From Burkholderiaceae bacterium (lineage in GTDB: Bacteria; Pseudomonadota; Gammaproteobacteria; Burkholderiales; Burkholderiaceae_C): 64,000 bases of DNA. The DNA lies in contig JAFALA010000088.1 in NCBI GenBank assembly GCA_019234815.1, forward strand, positions 1 to 64,000, read 5' to 3'. Below, in pieces: positions 9,137-16,873 of the stretch (positions within the stretch are counted from its first letter, which is position 1; the number at the start of each line of letters is the position of its first letter). A program made the translations under genes and the position numbers. A model generated the notes under the pieces. That model saw only the letters and a list, made by a program, of their open reading frames with translations. It did no database searches and was not told where the DNA came from.

Positions 9137-11302
9137 ATGCAATTTCTTGTTCCTCAATATGATCCGCTTATCGTAATTGCGTCGATCGTTATTGCCTGCA
9201 TTGCATCCTATATTGCGCTGGACTTGACGAAACGCGTTCGCGAGCATGAGCAAAAGGTATCGACAGCATGGTGGATTGGCGGATCCATTGCCATGGGCAG
9301 CGGTATCTGGTCCATGCATTTCATTGGAATGCTGGCGTATCGCCTGCCCATCGAGCTGGGATACAACGGCCTGGAGACATTCACGTCCTGGTTTGCTGCG
9401 GTGGCCGTTTCCGCGATTGCGCTGAGAGTTGCCGCTCGCGGTGAGCTCAGCAAGCTGCATCTTTTGGTGGGCGCGCTTTCGATGGCCGCTGGCATCTGCG
9501 CCATGCACTACACGGGCATGGCGGCCTTGGAGCTTCAGCCCGGCATTGTCTGGAACTGGGGATGGGTTGCCATTTCGGTGCTGATCGCCATTACTGCGTC
9601 GGCCGCTGCATTGGTGATATTTTTTCTCATCAGAAAGGTGCCGCCACGCAAGAGTTTTCGATACCAGCTCGCTGCGGCGGTTGTCATGGGGGCGGCTATC
9701 AGCGGGATGCATTATTCGGCCATGGCGGCGGTCAATGTGGTGGACGGCACCGTTTGCTTCAGCGTCGGCAAGCTGGGCGGCAACCAGCTGGTGGAGTTCG
9801 TGGCGACCGCGACCATCGCATTGTTGGGTATGACGCTGTTCACCTCCAGCCTGGACGCGCGGATGCAAAGCCGCACTGCGAAGTTGGCAAGATCCTTGCA
9901 GACCGCAAATCAGGAGCTCGAGCTGCGGGCCTTTTATGACCCTCTGACTCGTCTTCCGAATCGACTGCTGTTGGATGAGCGTCTGCAGCATGCGCTGGTG
10001 CGAGTGGGCGAGGCGAATATGGAGGCGGTGTCCAGGTCGGAACGCGTCAGCGATAAATTCGGGCGGAAACTCGCGCTTCTGTTCATCGATCTCGACGGCT
10101 TCAAACCCATCAATGATTCCATCGGCCACGCGGCAGGCGACGAGGTGCTTCGCGAGGTCGCCTGCCGGCTGACGAAAATGGTGAGGGACAGCGACACCGT
10201 GTCGCGCATGGGTGGCGATGAATTCGTGGTGCTGCTCGAGGACGTGGTCGATGTTGCGACCACCACGGCTTGTGCCCAGCGAATCATCGACGCGTTGATG
10301 GCGCCGATACAGCTTGGGGAGCGAACGCAGCACATTGGCGCGTCGGTGGGCATTGCCATATTTCCCGAGCATGGACCCGGCAACCGCCTCATGAGCAATG
10401 CCGACGCCGCGATGTACGAGGCCAAAAGATCCGGCGGGAACACTTACGTCATCTTTCAGTCGCATATGGAAGTGGCGAGCACGGCCGCCAATGTCAACTA
10501 CATGCAAAGTGAATTGCGGCAGGCCATTCAAAGGCGCGAGCTGACCCTGCACTACCAGCCGAAATTCGATCGCCGCCAGGGGCGGCTGCGCGGCGTGGAG
10601 GCCTTGCTGCGCTGGACCCATCCGGAGATGGGGGAGATTCCGCCGGGTGTGTTCATTCAAATCGCGGAAAAATACGGCCTGATCAGCGCGCTGGGCTCCT
10701 GGGTGATTGAAGAGGCGTGCCGGCAAATGAATGCCTGGGCCGATCAAAACCTGCGTATTCGCGTGGCGATCAATTTATCGGTGCATCAGTTGCGGCAAAT
10801 TGATCTCGTGCAAAACATCGAAGCGGTGCTGCATCGATACCAGATCGATCCGTCCATGCTGCTTTGCGAGATCACCGAGAGCGTGGCCATGGAGGATGTG
10901 GCGGCGACCCAGAAGACATTCGAAAAATTGTCGCAAATCGGTGTCTATCTCTCCATCGATGACTTCGGAACGGGTTACTCCAGCCTTGCCTATTTGCGGC
11001 AATTGCCCGCGCGCCAACTCAAGATCGACCGCAGCTTCATCAACGATATTGAATCGAGCAAGGATGCGAGGGCGATCGTGGACGCCGTCATCAAGCTCGC
11101 GCATGCCCTGGACTTGATCGTCGTGGCCGAAGGCGTCGAGACAGACGGCCAGCGCGCGATTCTTGAGAAACTCAATTGCGATGAGCTTCAGGGCTTTCTC
11201 TTTGCACGCCCGATGCCCGCAGCCCAGCTCGAAGAATGGCTGGTGAGCACGCGCTCCGACGACGCGCCGGAGTTCTCGGGGTCGACGTTCATGGACGAAT
11301 GA
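9137..11302 (+). CDS. MHYT-GGDEF-EAL cyclic-di-GMP turnover enzyme
   Basis: A 721-residue membrane protein. The N-terminal sensor has about seven helices and three MHYT-type motifs (SMHFIGM, AMHYTGM, GMHYSAM), proposed to bind copper, O2, CO or NO. A GGDEF domain follows, with intact GGDEF (about residue 358) and an inhibitory RxxD site (RDSD) five residues before it. The EAL domain is intact (EALLRW, DDFGTGYSS, KIDRSFI, AEGVET). Both cyclase and phosphodiesterase activity are therefore possible. The start at 9137 (MQFLVPQ) is chosen because the 21 residues before it are not MHYT-like. It is a single gene, convergent with argF. Confidence 0.93.
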   Translation: MQFLVPQYDPLIVIASIVIACIASYIALDLTKRVREHEQKVSTAWWIGGSIAMGSGIWSMHFIGMLAYRLPIELGYNGLETFTSWFAAVAVSAIALRVAARGELSKLHLLVGALSMAAGICAMHYTGMAALELQPGIVWNWGWVAISVLIAITASAAALVIFFLIRKVPPRKSFRYQLAAAVVMGAAISGMHYSAMAAVNVVDGTVCFSVGKLGGNQLVEFVATATIALLGMTLFTSSLDARMQSRTAKLARSLQTANQELELRAFYDPLTRLPNRLLLDERLQHALVRVGEANMEAVSRSERVSDKFGRKLALLFIDLDGFKPINDSIGHAAGDEVLREVACRLTKMVRDSDTVSRMGGDEFVVLLEDVVDVATTTACAQRIIDALMAPIQLGERTQHIGASVGIAIFPEHGPGNRLMSNADAAMYEAKRSGGNTYVIFQSHMEVASTAANVNYMQSELRQAIQRRELTLHYQPKFDRRQGRLRGVEALLRWTHPEMGEIPPGVFIQIAEKYGLISALGSWVIEEACRQMNAWADQNLRIRVAINLSVHQLRQIDLVQNIEAVLHRYQIDPSMLLCEITESVAMEDVAATQKTFEKLSQIGVYLSIDDFGTGYSSLAYLRQLPARQLKIDRSFINDIESSKDARAIVDAVIKLAHALDLIVVAEGVETDGQRAILEKLNCDELQGFLFARPMPAAQLEEWLVSTRSDDAPEFSGSTFMDE

Positions 11303-11327
11303 AGGGGGCGCCCAAACCAGGGCCAAC

Positions 11328-11385
11328 CCGATCCTGCCCAGCAGAAGGTACTCCATGAGTGCCTTCTGCACGTGCATTCGATTCT
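11328..11385. repeat. Duplicated copy of the argF 3' end
   Basis: These 58 bp are identical to 11488-11545, which encode the last residues of argF (MHVQKALMEYLLLGRI). This copy lies outside any gene, 160 bp beyond the functional copy and in the same orientation. It looks like a short tandem-type duplication with a hairpin-bearing spacer between the copies. Confidence 0.9.
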
Positions 11386-11388
11386 GGT

Positions 11389-11437
11389 GCTCACCCGCCG
11401 CTGCGCGGCTTCACATGGCTACGCCATGTGAGTGAGC
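11389..11437. terminator. Nested palindrome between the EAL-protein gene and argF
   Basis: The core TCACATGGC / GCCATGTGA is a perfect 9-bp inverted repeat with a 3-bp loop (11411-11431), flanked by a second pair, GCTCAC and GTGAGC. It sits between convergent genes and inside the spacer of the argF-end duplication. There is no clear T-tract, so a terminator role is only suggested. Confidence 0.4.
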
Positions 11438-11483
11438 CCCGAACAGGATGCATGGCGCTGGCGGGCCCGGTCAGGCTCGGCCT

Positions 11484-12446
11484 TCAGCCGATCCTGCCCA
11501 GCAGAAGGTACTCCATGAGTGCCTTCTGCACGTGCATTCGATTCTCCGCCTCATCCCAGACGGCCGATTGGGGGCCGTCGATGACGTCGGCGGTGACTTC
11601 CTCGCCGCGGTGGGCGGGCAGGCAGTGCATGAAGAGGGCGTCGGGCCTGGCCTGGGCCATCATCTCGGCGTCCACGCACCAGTCGGCGAAGGCGCGGCGG
11701 CGGGCGTCGTTTTCGGCCTCATAGCCCATGCTGGTCCAGACGTCGGTCGTGACCAGGTCGGCGCCGCGGCAGGCTTCGTTGGGGTTGTCGAAACGCTTGT
11801 AGCAGTTCGGGTTGGTGATGCCTGCAACAGCCTGGTCGATCTCGTAGCCGCTGGGGGTGCTGACGTGCACGGTGAAGCCGAGGATCTCGGCGGCCTGCAG
11901 CCAGGTGTTGGCCATGTTGTTGCCGTCGCCGACCCAGGCGACCACGCGGCCCTTGAGGCAGTCCAGGTCGATGGTGCCGCGCGAGTCCATGCCGCGGGCC
12001 TCGATGAAGGTGAACAGGTCGGCCAGGATCTGGCAGGGGTGGTATTCGTTGGTCAGGCCGTTGATGACGGGCACGCGCGAGTGCGCGGCGAAGCGCTCGA
12101 TCTTGGTCTGCTCGAAGGTGCGGATCATCACGATGTCGACCATGCGGCTGATGACGCGCGCGCTGTCCTCGATCGGTTCGGCGCGGCCCAGCTGGCTGTC
12201 GCCGGTGGTCAGGTGCACCACCGAGCCGCCCATCTGGTACATGCCGGCCTCGAAGCTGACTCGGGTGCGCGTGCTGGCCTTCTCGAAGATCATCGCCAGC
12301 GTGCGGTCCGACAGGGGCTGGTACTTCTCGTAGTTCTTGAAGCGCCGCTTGATGATGGCCGCGCGTTCGAACAGGTAGGCGTACTCCTCGGCCCGGAAGT
12401 CCTTGAACTGCAGGTAGTGGCGGATCAGGCGTTGACCGGGTTTCAT
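11484..12446 (-). CDS. argF: Ornithine carbamoyltransferase
   Basis: A 320-residue enzyme making citrulline from ornithine and carbamoyl phosphate in arginine synthesis. The carbamoyl-phosphate loop is FEKASTRTRVSFE, and HPCQILAD, MGYEAE near residue 245 and the ornithine loop HCLPAHRGEE (Cys near residue 273) are all present. It follows argD with an ATGA overlap (12443-12446), so the two are cotranscribed. The last 58 bp are repeated downstream at 11328-11385; the gene itself is complete. Confidence 0.97.
   Translation of the reverse strand: MKPGQRLIRHYLQFKDFRAEEYAYLFERAAIIKRRFKNYEKYQPLSDRTLAMIFEKASTRTRVSFEAGMYQMGGSVVHLTTGDSQLGRAEPIEDSARVISRMVDIVMIRTFEQTKIERFAAHSRVPVINGLTNEYHPCQILADLFTFIEARGMDSRGTIDLDCLKGRVVAWVGDGNNMANTWLQAAEILGFTVHVSTPSGYEIDQAVAGITNPNCYKRFDNPNEACRGADLVTTDVWTSMGYEAENDARRRAFADWCVDAEMMAQARPDALFMHCLPAHRGEEVTADVIDGPQSAVWDEAENRMHVQKALMEYLLLGRIG
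11488..11545. repeat. Parent copy of the 58-bp duplication, inside argF
   Basis: This is the coding copy of the direct repeat at 11328-11385. It covers the final codons of argF up to two bases before the stop codon. Confidence 0.9.
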
Positions 12447-13651
12447 GATTGGGCCAGGAAGGATTGGATCAAGGGGCAGAGGATGGCGACGATCTGCTCG
12501 GCCTCCTCCAGCGTCAGGATCAAGGCCGGCACCAGGCGCACCACGCGTTCGGCGGTGACGCTGATCAGGAGGCCCGCTTCGGCGGCCTGCGTCAGCAGCG
12601 CGCCGCAGGGGCGGTCCAGCTCGATGCCCAGCATCAGGCCCTGGCCGCGCACTTCCACCACGCCGGCCACGCCGGCGAGCTCGCGCTCCAGCCCGACCTT
12701 GAGCGCGGCGCCCACCGTCTCGGCGTTCGCCAGCAGGCCTTCTTCCTTCATGATGCGCAGCGTCTCCACGCCGGCCCGCATGGCCAGCGGGTTGCCGCCA
12801 AAGGTGCTGCCGTGGTTGCCGGCCTGCAGCACCTTGGCGGCGCGCGGGCCGCAGACCACCGCGCCGACCGGCACGCCCGAGCCCAGGCCCTTGGCCAGCG
12901 GCATCACGTCAGGCTGGATGCCGGCCCATTGGTGGGCAAACCACTTGCCGGTGCGGCCGATGCCGCATTGCACTTCGTCGAGCATCAGCAGCAGATCGTG
13001 CTGGTCGCACAGCCGGCGCAGCCCGCGCAGGAACTCCATGTGGGCCGGCTTGATGCCGCCTTCGCCCTGGATGGTTTCCAGGAAGATGGCCGTAACGTTC
13101 GGATGTGCCTTCAGCGTCGCTTCGACGGCGGACAGGTCGTTCAGCGGCACGCGCACGAAACCTGGCACCAGCGGCCCGAAACCGGCCTGGATCTTGGGGT
13201 TGGCGGTGGCCGACAGCGTGGCGATGGAGCGGCCGTGGAAGGCGCCCTCGAACACGATCACCTCGGGCGCGGTGTTGCCCTTGTCATGGCCGAACTTGCG
13301 CGCGATCTTGAGTGCGGCTTCATTGGCTTCCAGTCCGGTGCTGCAGAAGAACACATTGCTCATGCCCGAGAGCTCGCAAAGCTCCGTGGCCAGCTGTTCC
13401 TGCAGCGGCACCAGGTAGTAGTTGCTGGTGTGGATCAGCTTGGCGACCTGTTCCTGCAGCGCGGCCACCAGCTTGGGGTGGGCATGGCCCACCGTGTTGA
13501 CGGCAATGCCGCCCAGGCCGTCCAGGTATCGTCGGCCGTTCACGTCCCAGACATGGCAACCTTGGCCGTGGGCCAGCGCGATCGGCAGGCGGCCATAGGT
13601 TTGCATCACATGAGGATCGGCGGGAGCGGGGGACGATAGCGCAGCGTTCAT
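12443..13651 (-). CDS. argD: Acetylornithine aminotransferase
   Basis: A 402-residue PLP class III aminotransferase that converts N-acetylglutamate semialdehyde to N-acetylornithine. Diagnostic stretches are CSTGLEANEAALK, FEGAFHGRS, LLMLDEVQCGIGRTG and the PLP-lysine segment PLAKGLGSG. It is the first gene of argD-argF. The ATG at 13651 is preferred; an upstream TTG at 13666 is in frame. Because class III enzymes resemble one another, succinylornithine transaminase is possible, but pairing with argF favours argD. Confidence 0.94.
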   Translation of the reverse strand: MNAALSSPAPADPHVMQTYGRLPIALAHGQGCHVWDVNGRRYLDGLGGIAVNTVGHAHPKLVAALQEQVAKLIHTSNYYLVPLQEQLATELCELSGMSNVFFCSTGLEANEAALKIARKFGHDKGNTAPEVIVFEGAFHGRSIATLSATANPKIQAGFGPLVPGFVRVPLNDLSAVEATLKAHPNVTAIFLETIQGEGGIKPAHMEFLRGLRRLCDQHDLLLMLDEVQCGIGRTGKWFAHQWAGIQPDVMPLAKGLGSGVPVGAVVCGPRAAKVLQAGNHGSTFGGNPLAMRAGVETLRIMKEEGLLANAETVGAALKVGLERELAGVAGVVEVRGQGLMLGIELDRPCGALLTQAAEAGLLISVTAERVVRLVPALILTLEEAEQIVAILCPLIQSFLAQS

Positions 13652-13849
13652 CGAGTCTTTCGTCAAGGACGAGTGAGGTTGAGGGGGAGTGTTCGATTCT
13701 ACGGTTCGATCTTTGCATCAAGCCTACGGCGTGGCGTATTTGGGCAAAAGTCCGTCTTCTGGGCTGATGTGTGCTGCGGCGCAACACATCCAAGGCACAA
13801 TACCGGGCTGCCGCAAACACCGTTGTCATTGCGGCAAGTTCGAATCCAC

Positions 13850-14176
13850 ATGAGCAAGCCTTCCAAATCCCGCGAAGTGTTCATCCTGGGCCTGACCCTG
13901 GAAGGACGCACCTTCAGACCCAGCGATTGGGCCGAACGGTTGGCAGGCGCGATGTGCAGTTTCCGCCCTGGAGGCGTCAAGCCCGGCATCAGCGCGCACA
14001 TCGGCTACTCGCCTTACTGCGTGCCGACGGTGATCAACGGCGTGAAATGCGTGATCGTTAACGAGGAGCTGAAGGCGATCGAGCCCATGGCCTGGGATTT
14101 CGTGATGAATTTTGCCCGCGACAACCAGTTGCAGGTGGCCGAGGCCTGCCTGCTGCCGGAGCGCTCTTCGTCCTGA
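13850..14176 (+). CDS. DUF3579 domain-containing protein
   Basis: A 108-residue cytoplasmic protein beginning MSKPSKSREVFILGL, with GRTFRPSDWAERLAG, FRPGGVKPGIS and CVPTVINGVKCVIVNE, which define DUF3579. The family is small, widespread in Burkholderiales and of unknown function. The ATG at 13850 fits the family's usual length. It is divergent from argD; the 198 bp between them must hold both promoters. Confidence 0.85.
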   Translation: MSKPSKSREVFILGLTLEGRTFRPSDWAERLAGAMCSFRPGGVKPGISAHIGYSPYCVPTVINGVKCVIVNEELKAIEPMAWDFVMNFARDNQLQVAEACLLPERSSS

Positions 14177-14183
14177 TCGGGGC

Positions 14184-14315
14184 TCAGACCCGGCGCAACT
14201 CGCGTGCCTCGCGGTGGTGCGAGCGCCACAGCGCGATGCACTCCGAAATGCCGAGCACCAGAGCGCTGCCCAGCACGAGCGCGGGGAGCAGAAGGCGGCG
14301 GGGCGAGAACGTCAT
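14184..14315 (-). CDS. Possible 43-residue single-pass membrane microprotein
   Basis: An ORF of 43 codons with a basic start (MTFSPRR), one hydrophobic helix (LLLPALVLGSALVLGI) and a charged Arg/Glu-rich tail ending RELRRV. It is convergent with the DUF3579 gene, 7 bp apart. No strong ribosome site precedes it and I recognise no family, so it is a plausible small protein, not an established one. Confidence 0.4.
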   Translation of the reverse strand: MTFSPRRLLLPALVLGSALVLGISECIALWRSHHREARELRRV

Positions 14316-14463
14316 GGCGGCTGGGCTTGATGAGCAGAGGTGCATCAAGCGTATGGGGGTTTGATGACAGTTTTGCGAAGATTGGCGCGGCAGGCAGGAT
14401 CTTGCAGCCCTTCTTCAGGCCGAGCTATGCTGCGCGCCTTGCAGTAACGCGCCGCCTCCACAA

Positions 14464-15501
14464 GTGACCACACCTGAGCCGCCAGCCCGGTTGGCCGAAC
14501 TCGAAGAACTCGAACGCCTGATCGAGGCCGGGCAGCCGCATTTGCAGGCGCGCCAGCTTTGCGAGGTCAGCGCCGGTGTGCGCCGCTTTCCGGTGTTGGC
14601 GGTGACGCTGGGCAATCCGGACCCCAAGCTGCCCGCGATCGGCTTTTTCGGCGGCGTTCATGGCCTGGAGCGCATCGGTGTCGAGGTCGTGCTGGCTTAC
14701 CTGAGCAATCTGGTCGTGCGGCTGCGTTGGGACAAGCTTCTGCACCAGCAGCTCGAATGCATGCGCATGGTGTTCATGCCCGTGGTCAATCCAGGCGGCC
14801 TGTGGCGCGGCACGCGGGCCAATCCGCAGGGTGTCGACCTGATGCGCAATGCGCCGGTCGAGGCCGTGCACAGCGTGCCCTTTCTGCTGGGAGGGCAGCG
14901 CATCAGTGCCGCATTGCCCTGGTACAGGGGGCCGTCGGGGCAGCCCATGCAGGTGGAGAGCCAGATGCTGTGCGAGTTGGTGCAGCAGGAGCTGCTGCCG
15001 CATCGCTTTGCCCTGAGCGTCGATTGCCATTCGGGCTTTGGCATGAGCGACCGCATCTGGTTCCCCTATGCCCACACCGCGCAGCCCATCGCCCATCTAC
15101 CCGAGATGCTCTCGTTCAGCAGCCTGTTGAACCAGACCCATGCGCAGCACACCTATGTTTTCGAACCGCAGTCCCTGCAATACCTGACCCATGGGGACCT
15201 GTGGGACCACCTGTACCAGCAGGCTTGCAAGACGCCGGGCCACATGCTGTTGCCGCTGACGCTGGAGATGGGCTCGTGGATCTGGGTCAAGAAGAATCCC
15301 AGGCAGGTGTTTTCGCGCCACGGCATCTTCAATCCCCTGATCAGCCATCGCCAGCAGCGCGTGCTGCGGCGCCATCTGTGGTGGCTGGACTTCTGCGCCC
15401 GGGCGGTGGCCAGTGCCGAAAACTGGCTGCCACGCCCAGATCAGCGCGCGGCGCTGCAGGAGCGGGCCTTGAGCCGCTGGTACCGTAACAAGGCGAGGTG
15501 A
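14464..15501 (+). CDS. M14 family zinc carboxypeptidase-like protein
   Basis: A 345-residue protein of the M14 (carboxypeptidase A / succinylglutamate desuccinylase) superfamily. GGVHGLE supplies the HxxE zinc ligands, NPGG is the substrate-binding motif and DCHSGFG the third zinc ligand region. The start is the GTG at 14464. No signal peptide is seen, so it is probably cytoplasmic; the substrate is unknown. Its stop overlaps the start of the next gene (GTGA, 15498-15501), pointing to coordinated expression with an alpha/beta hydrolase. Confidence 0.85.
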   Translation: MTTPEPPARLAELEELERLIEAGQPHLQARQLCEVSAGVRRFPVLAVTLGNPDPKLPAIGFFGGVHGLERIGVEVVLAYLSNLVVRLRWDKLLHQQLECMRMVFMPVVNPGGLWRGTRANPQGVDLMRNAPVEAVHSVPFLLGGQRISAALPWYRGPSGQPMQVESQMLCELVQQELLPHRFALSVDCHSGFGMSDRIWFPYAHTAQPIAHLPEMLSFSSLLNQTHAQHTYVFEPQSLQYLTHGDLWDHLYQQACKTPGHMLLPLTLEMGSWIWVKKNPRQVFSRHGIFNPLISHRQQRVLRRHLWWLDFCARAVASAENWLPRPDQRAALQERALSRWYRNKAR

Positions 15502-16298
15502 GGATGGAGGTGAACGCTCCTGTCGCCACCTGGGTCCTGCTGCGCGGCCTCACCCGCGGCGCCGGCCATTGGGGCGGATTTCCAGCACTGCTGGAGCAGC
15601 GGCTTCAGGCGCGACAGGGAGGCGTGCGCCTGGTCCTCCTGGAGCTGCCCGGGAATGGCTCGCTTTACCGGATGCCCAGCCCGACCCATGTCCACGAGAT
15701 GGTGGACTTCTGCCGCGCCGAGCTGCGCGCGCGAGGCATTGCCGGACCCATCCATCTGCTGGCCATGAGCCTGGGTGCCATGGTGGCGGCGGATTGGGCG
15801 CACCGCTTTGCGCAGGACTTGCGCGCCGTGGTGCTGATCAACACCAGCCTGCGGCCGTTCAGCGCCTTTTACCAGCGACTGAGGCCCGCCAACTATCTGA
15901 GGCTTGTCGGCTTGCTGCTGGCGCGCAGCCCGCAGGCGCGCGAGTCGGTGGTGCTGCGCCTGACGACGAGGCGGGTGGCGGACGAATCAGGCGTGATCGC
16001 GTGGTGGGTGGACTTGCAGTCGCGCCAGCCGGTGTCGACCCTCAACGCGCTGCGGCAGTTGCTGGCGGCGATGCGCTACGTGGCGCCGCGCCAGCCGATC
16101 CCGGTGCCGATCTTGATCCTGGGCAGCCGCTCGGATGGACTGGTCAATTACCGCTGTTCCGAGCAGCTCAGCCGCGCCTGGCAGGTGCCCTTGGTGACGC
16201 ATGAGCGCGCCGGCCACGACCTGCCGCTGGACGACGGGCCATGGGTGGCCCAGGCCGTGTGCGATTGGCTGGCTGGCGAGCCCATGCCCGGCGCGTGA
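15498..16298 (+). CDS. Alpha/beta hydrolase
   Basis: A 266-residue alpha/beta-hydrolase fold protein. The oxyanion stretch is LLRGLTRGAGHWGG; the nucleophile elbow AMSLGAM has Ser but Ala in place of the usual first Gly. The acid is probably the Asp in GSRSDGLV and the His is in RAGHDLPLDDG. The first codon is GTG at 15498 overlapping the upstream stop; ATG 15504 is an alternative. It is coupled to the M14 gene. The substrate is unknown. Confidence 0.85.
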   Translation: MRMEVNAPVATWVLLRGLTRGAGHWGGFPALLEQRLQARQGGVRLVLLELPGNGSLYRMPSPTHVHEMVDFCRAELRARGIAGPIHLLAMSLGAMVAADWAHRFAQDLRAVVLINTSLRPFSAFYQRLRPANYLRLVGLLLARSPQARESVVLRLTTRRVADESGVIAWWVDLQSRQPVSTLNALRQLLAAMRYVAPRQPIPVPILILGSRSDGLVNYRCSEQLSRAWQVPLVTHERAGHDLPLDDGPWVAQAVCDWLAGEPMPGA

Positions 16299-16302
16299 CT
16301 TG

Positions 16303-16362
16303 AACGTTTGCGGGAACGTTTGTGCAAAGGTTTGTGCAAAGGTTTGTGCGAAGGTTTGCATC
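16303..16362. repeat. Five 12-bp tandem repeats
   Basis: Five consecutive 12-mers with consensus AA(C/G)GTTTGTGCA, the first and last degenerate. They lie directly after the hydrolase stop and before the rpsT terminator. They form a short minisatellite with no coding role. Confidence 0.85.
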
Positions 16363-16369
16363 GGCCATG

Positions 16370-16399
16370 AAAAAGGCCCGCAGGCTGAACCTGCGGGCC
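16370..16399 (-). terminator. Rho-independent terminator of rpsT
   Basis: Perfect 10-bp stem GGCCCGCAGG / CCTGCGGGCC with a 5-base loop. On the minus strand it is followed by TTTTTC, the layout expected just after rpsT. Confidence 0.9.
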
Positions 16400-16426
16400 T
16401 CGACCCTTTGCACCTGAACTGGTGAT

Positions 16427-16720
16427 TCAGGCAGCCAGTGCCTTGATCTTGGCGGACAGGCGGCTCTTGTGGCGAGCAGCCTTGTTCTTGTGGAAGATGC
16501 CCTTGTCAGCAACCGAGTCGATCACTTGCTGGGCGGTCTTGAACAATTCAGCAGCCTTGGTCTTGTCGCCAGCGACCACGGCCTTTTGCACGTTCTTGAT
16601 GACCGTGCGGAATTTGGAGCGCAACGCCGTGTTGGCGGCGTTCAGCTTGACGTCCTGGCGGGCGCGCTTGCGGCCCGATGCCAAACGGACGGTTTTCTTC
16701 TTGGCTTTGGAACTTGCCAT
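16427..16720 (-). CDS. rpsT: 30S ribosomal protein S20
   Basis: A 97-residue basic protein ([21 protein letters not shown]...) of usual length that binds the 5' domain of 16S r[21 protein letters not shown] at the C-terminus is characteristic. It is a single-gene unit with its own promoter and terminator, divergent from murJ. Confidence 0.98.
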   Translation of the reverse strand: MASSKAKKKTVRLASGRKRARQDVKLNAANTALRSKFRTVIKNVQKAVVAGDKTKAAELFKTAQQVIDSVADKGIFHKNKAARHKSRLSAKIKALAA

Positions 16721-16751
16721 TTTTGTAAACCCAGTTGGTGCAAAGACCGCG

Positions 16752-16780
16752 AGTGTAGCACTAATGTCTGGATATTACAA
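16752..16780 (-). promoter_or_regulatory. Sigma-70-type promoter of rpsT
   Basis: On the minus strand TTGTAA (16780-16775) is followed after exactly 17 bp by TACACT (16757-16752), about 30 bp upstream of the rpsT start. Confidence 0.75.
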
Positions 16781-16873
16781 AGTTGTGGCAGCAAAAAACG
16801 CGGCGCGGGCAGACATAATCGCAGCGCTCCGCTGGGGCCACCTCGTTCCATCCTTGAATCTGCTCAGTCCTTC

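Noticed and set aside
16303-16362. CRISPR-like array
   Set aside because: Contiguous 12-bp units without spacers; no cas genes anywhere in the window.
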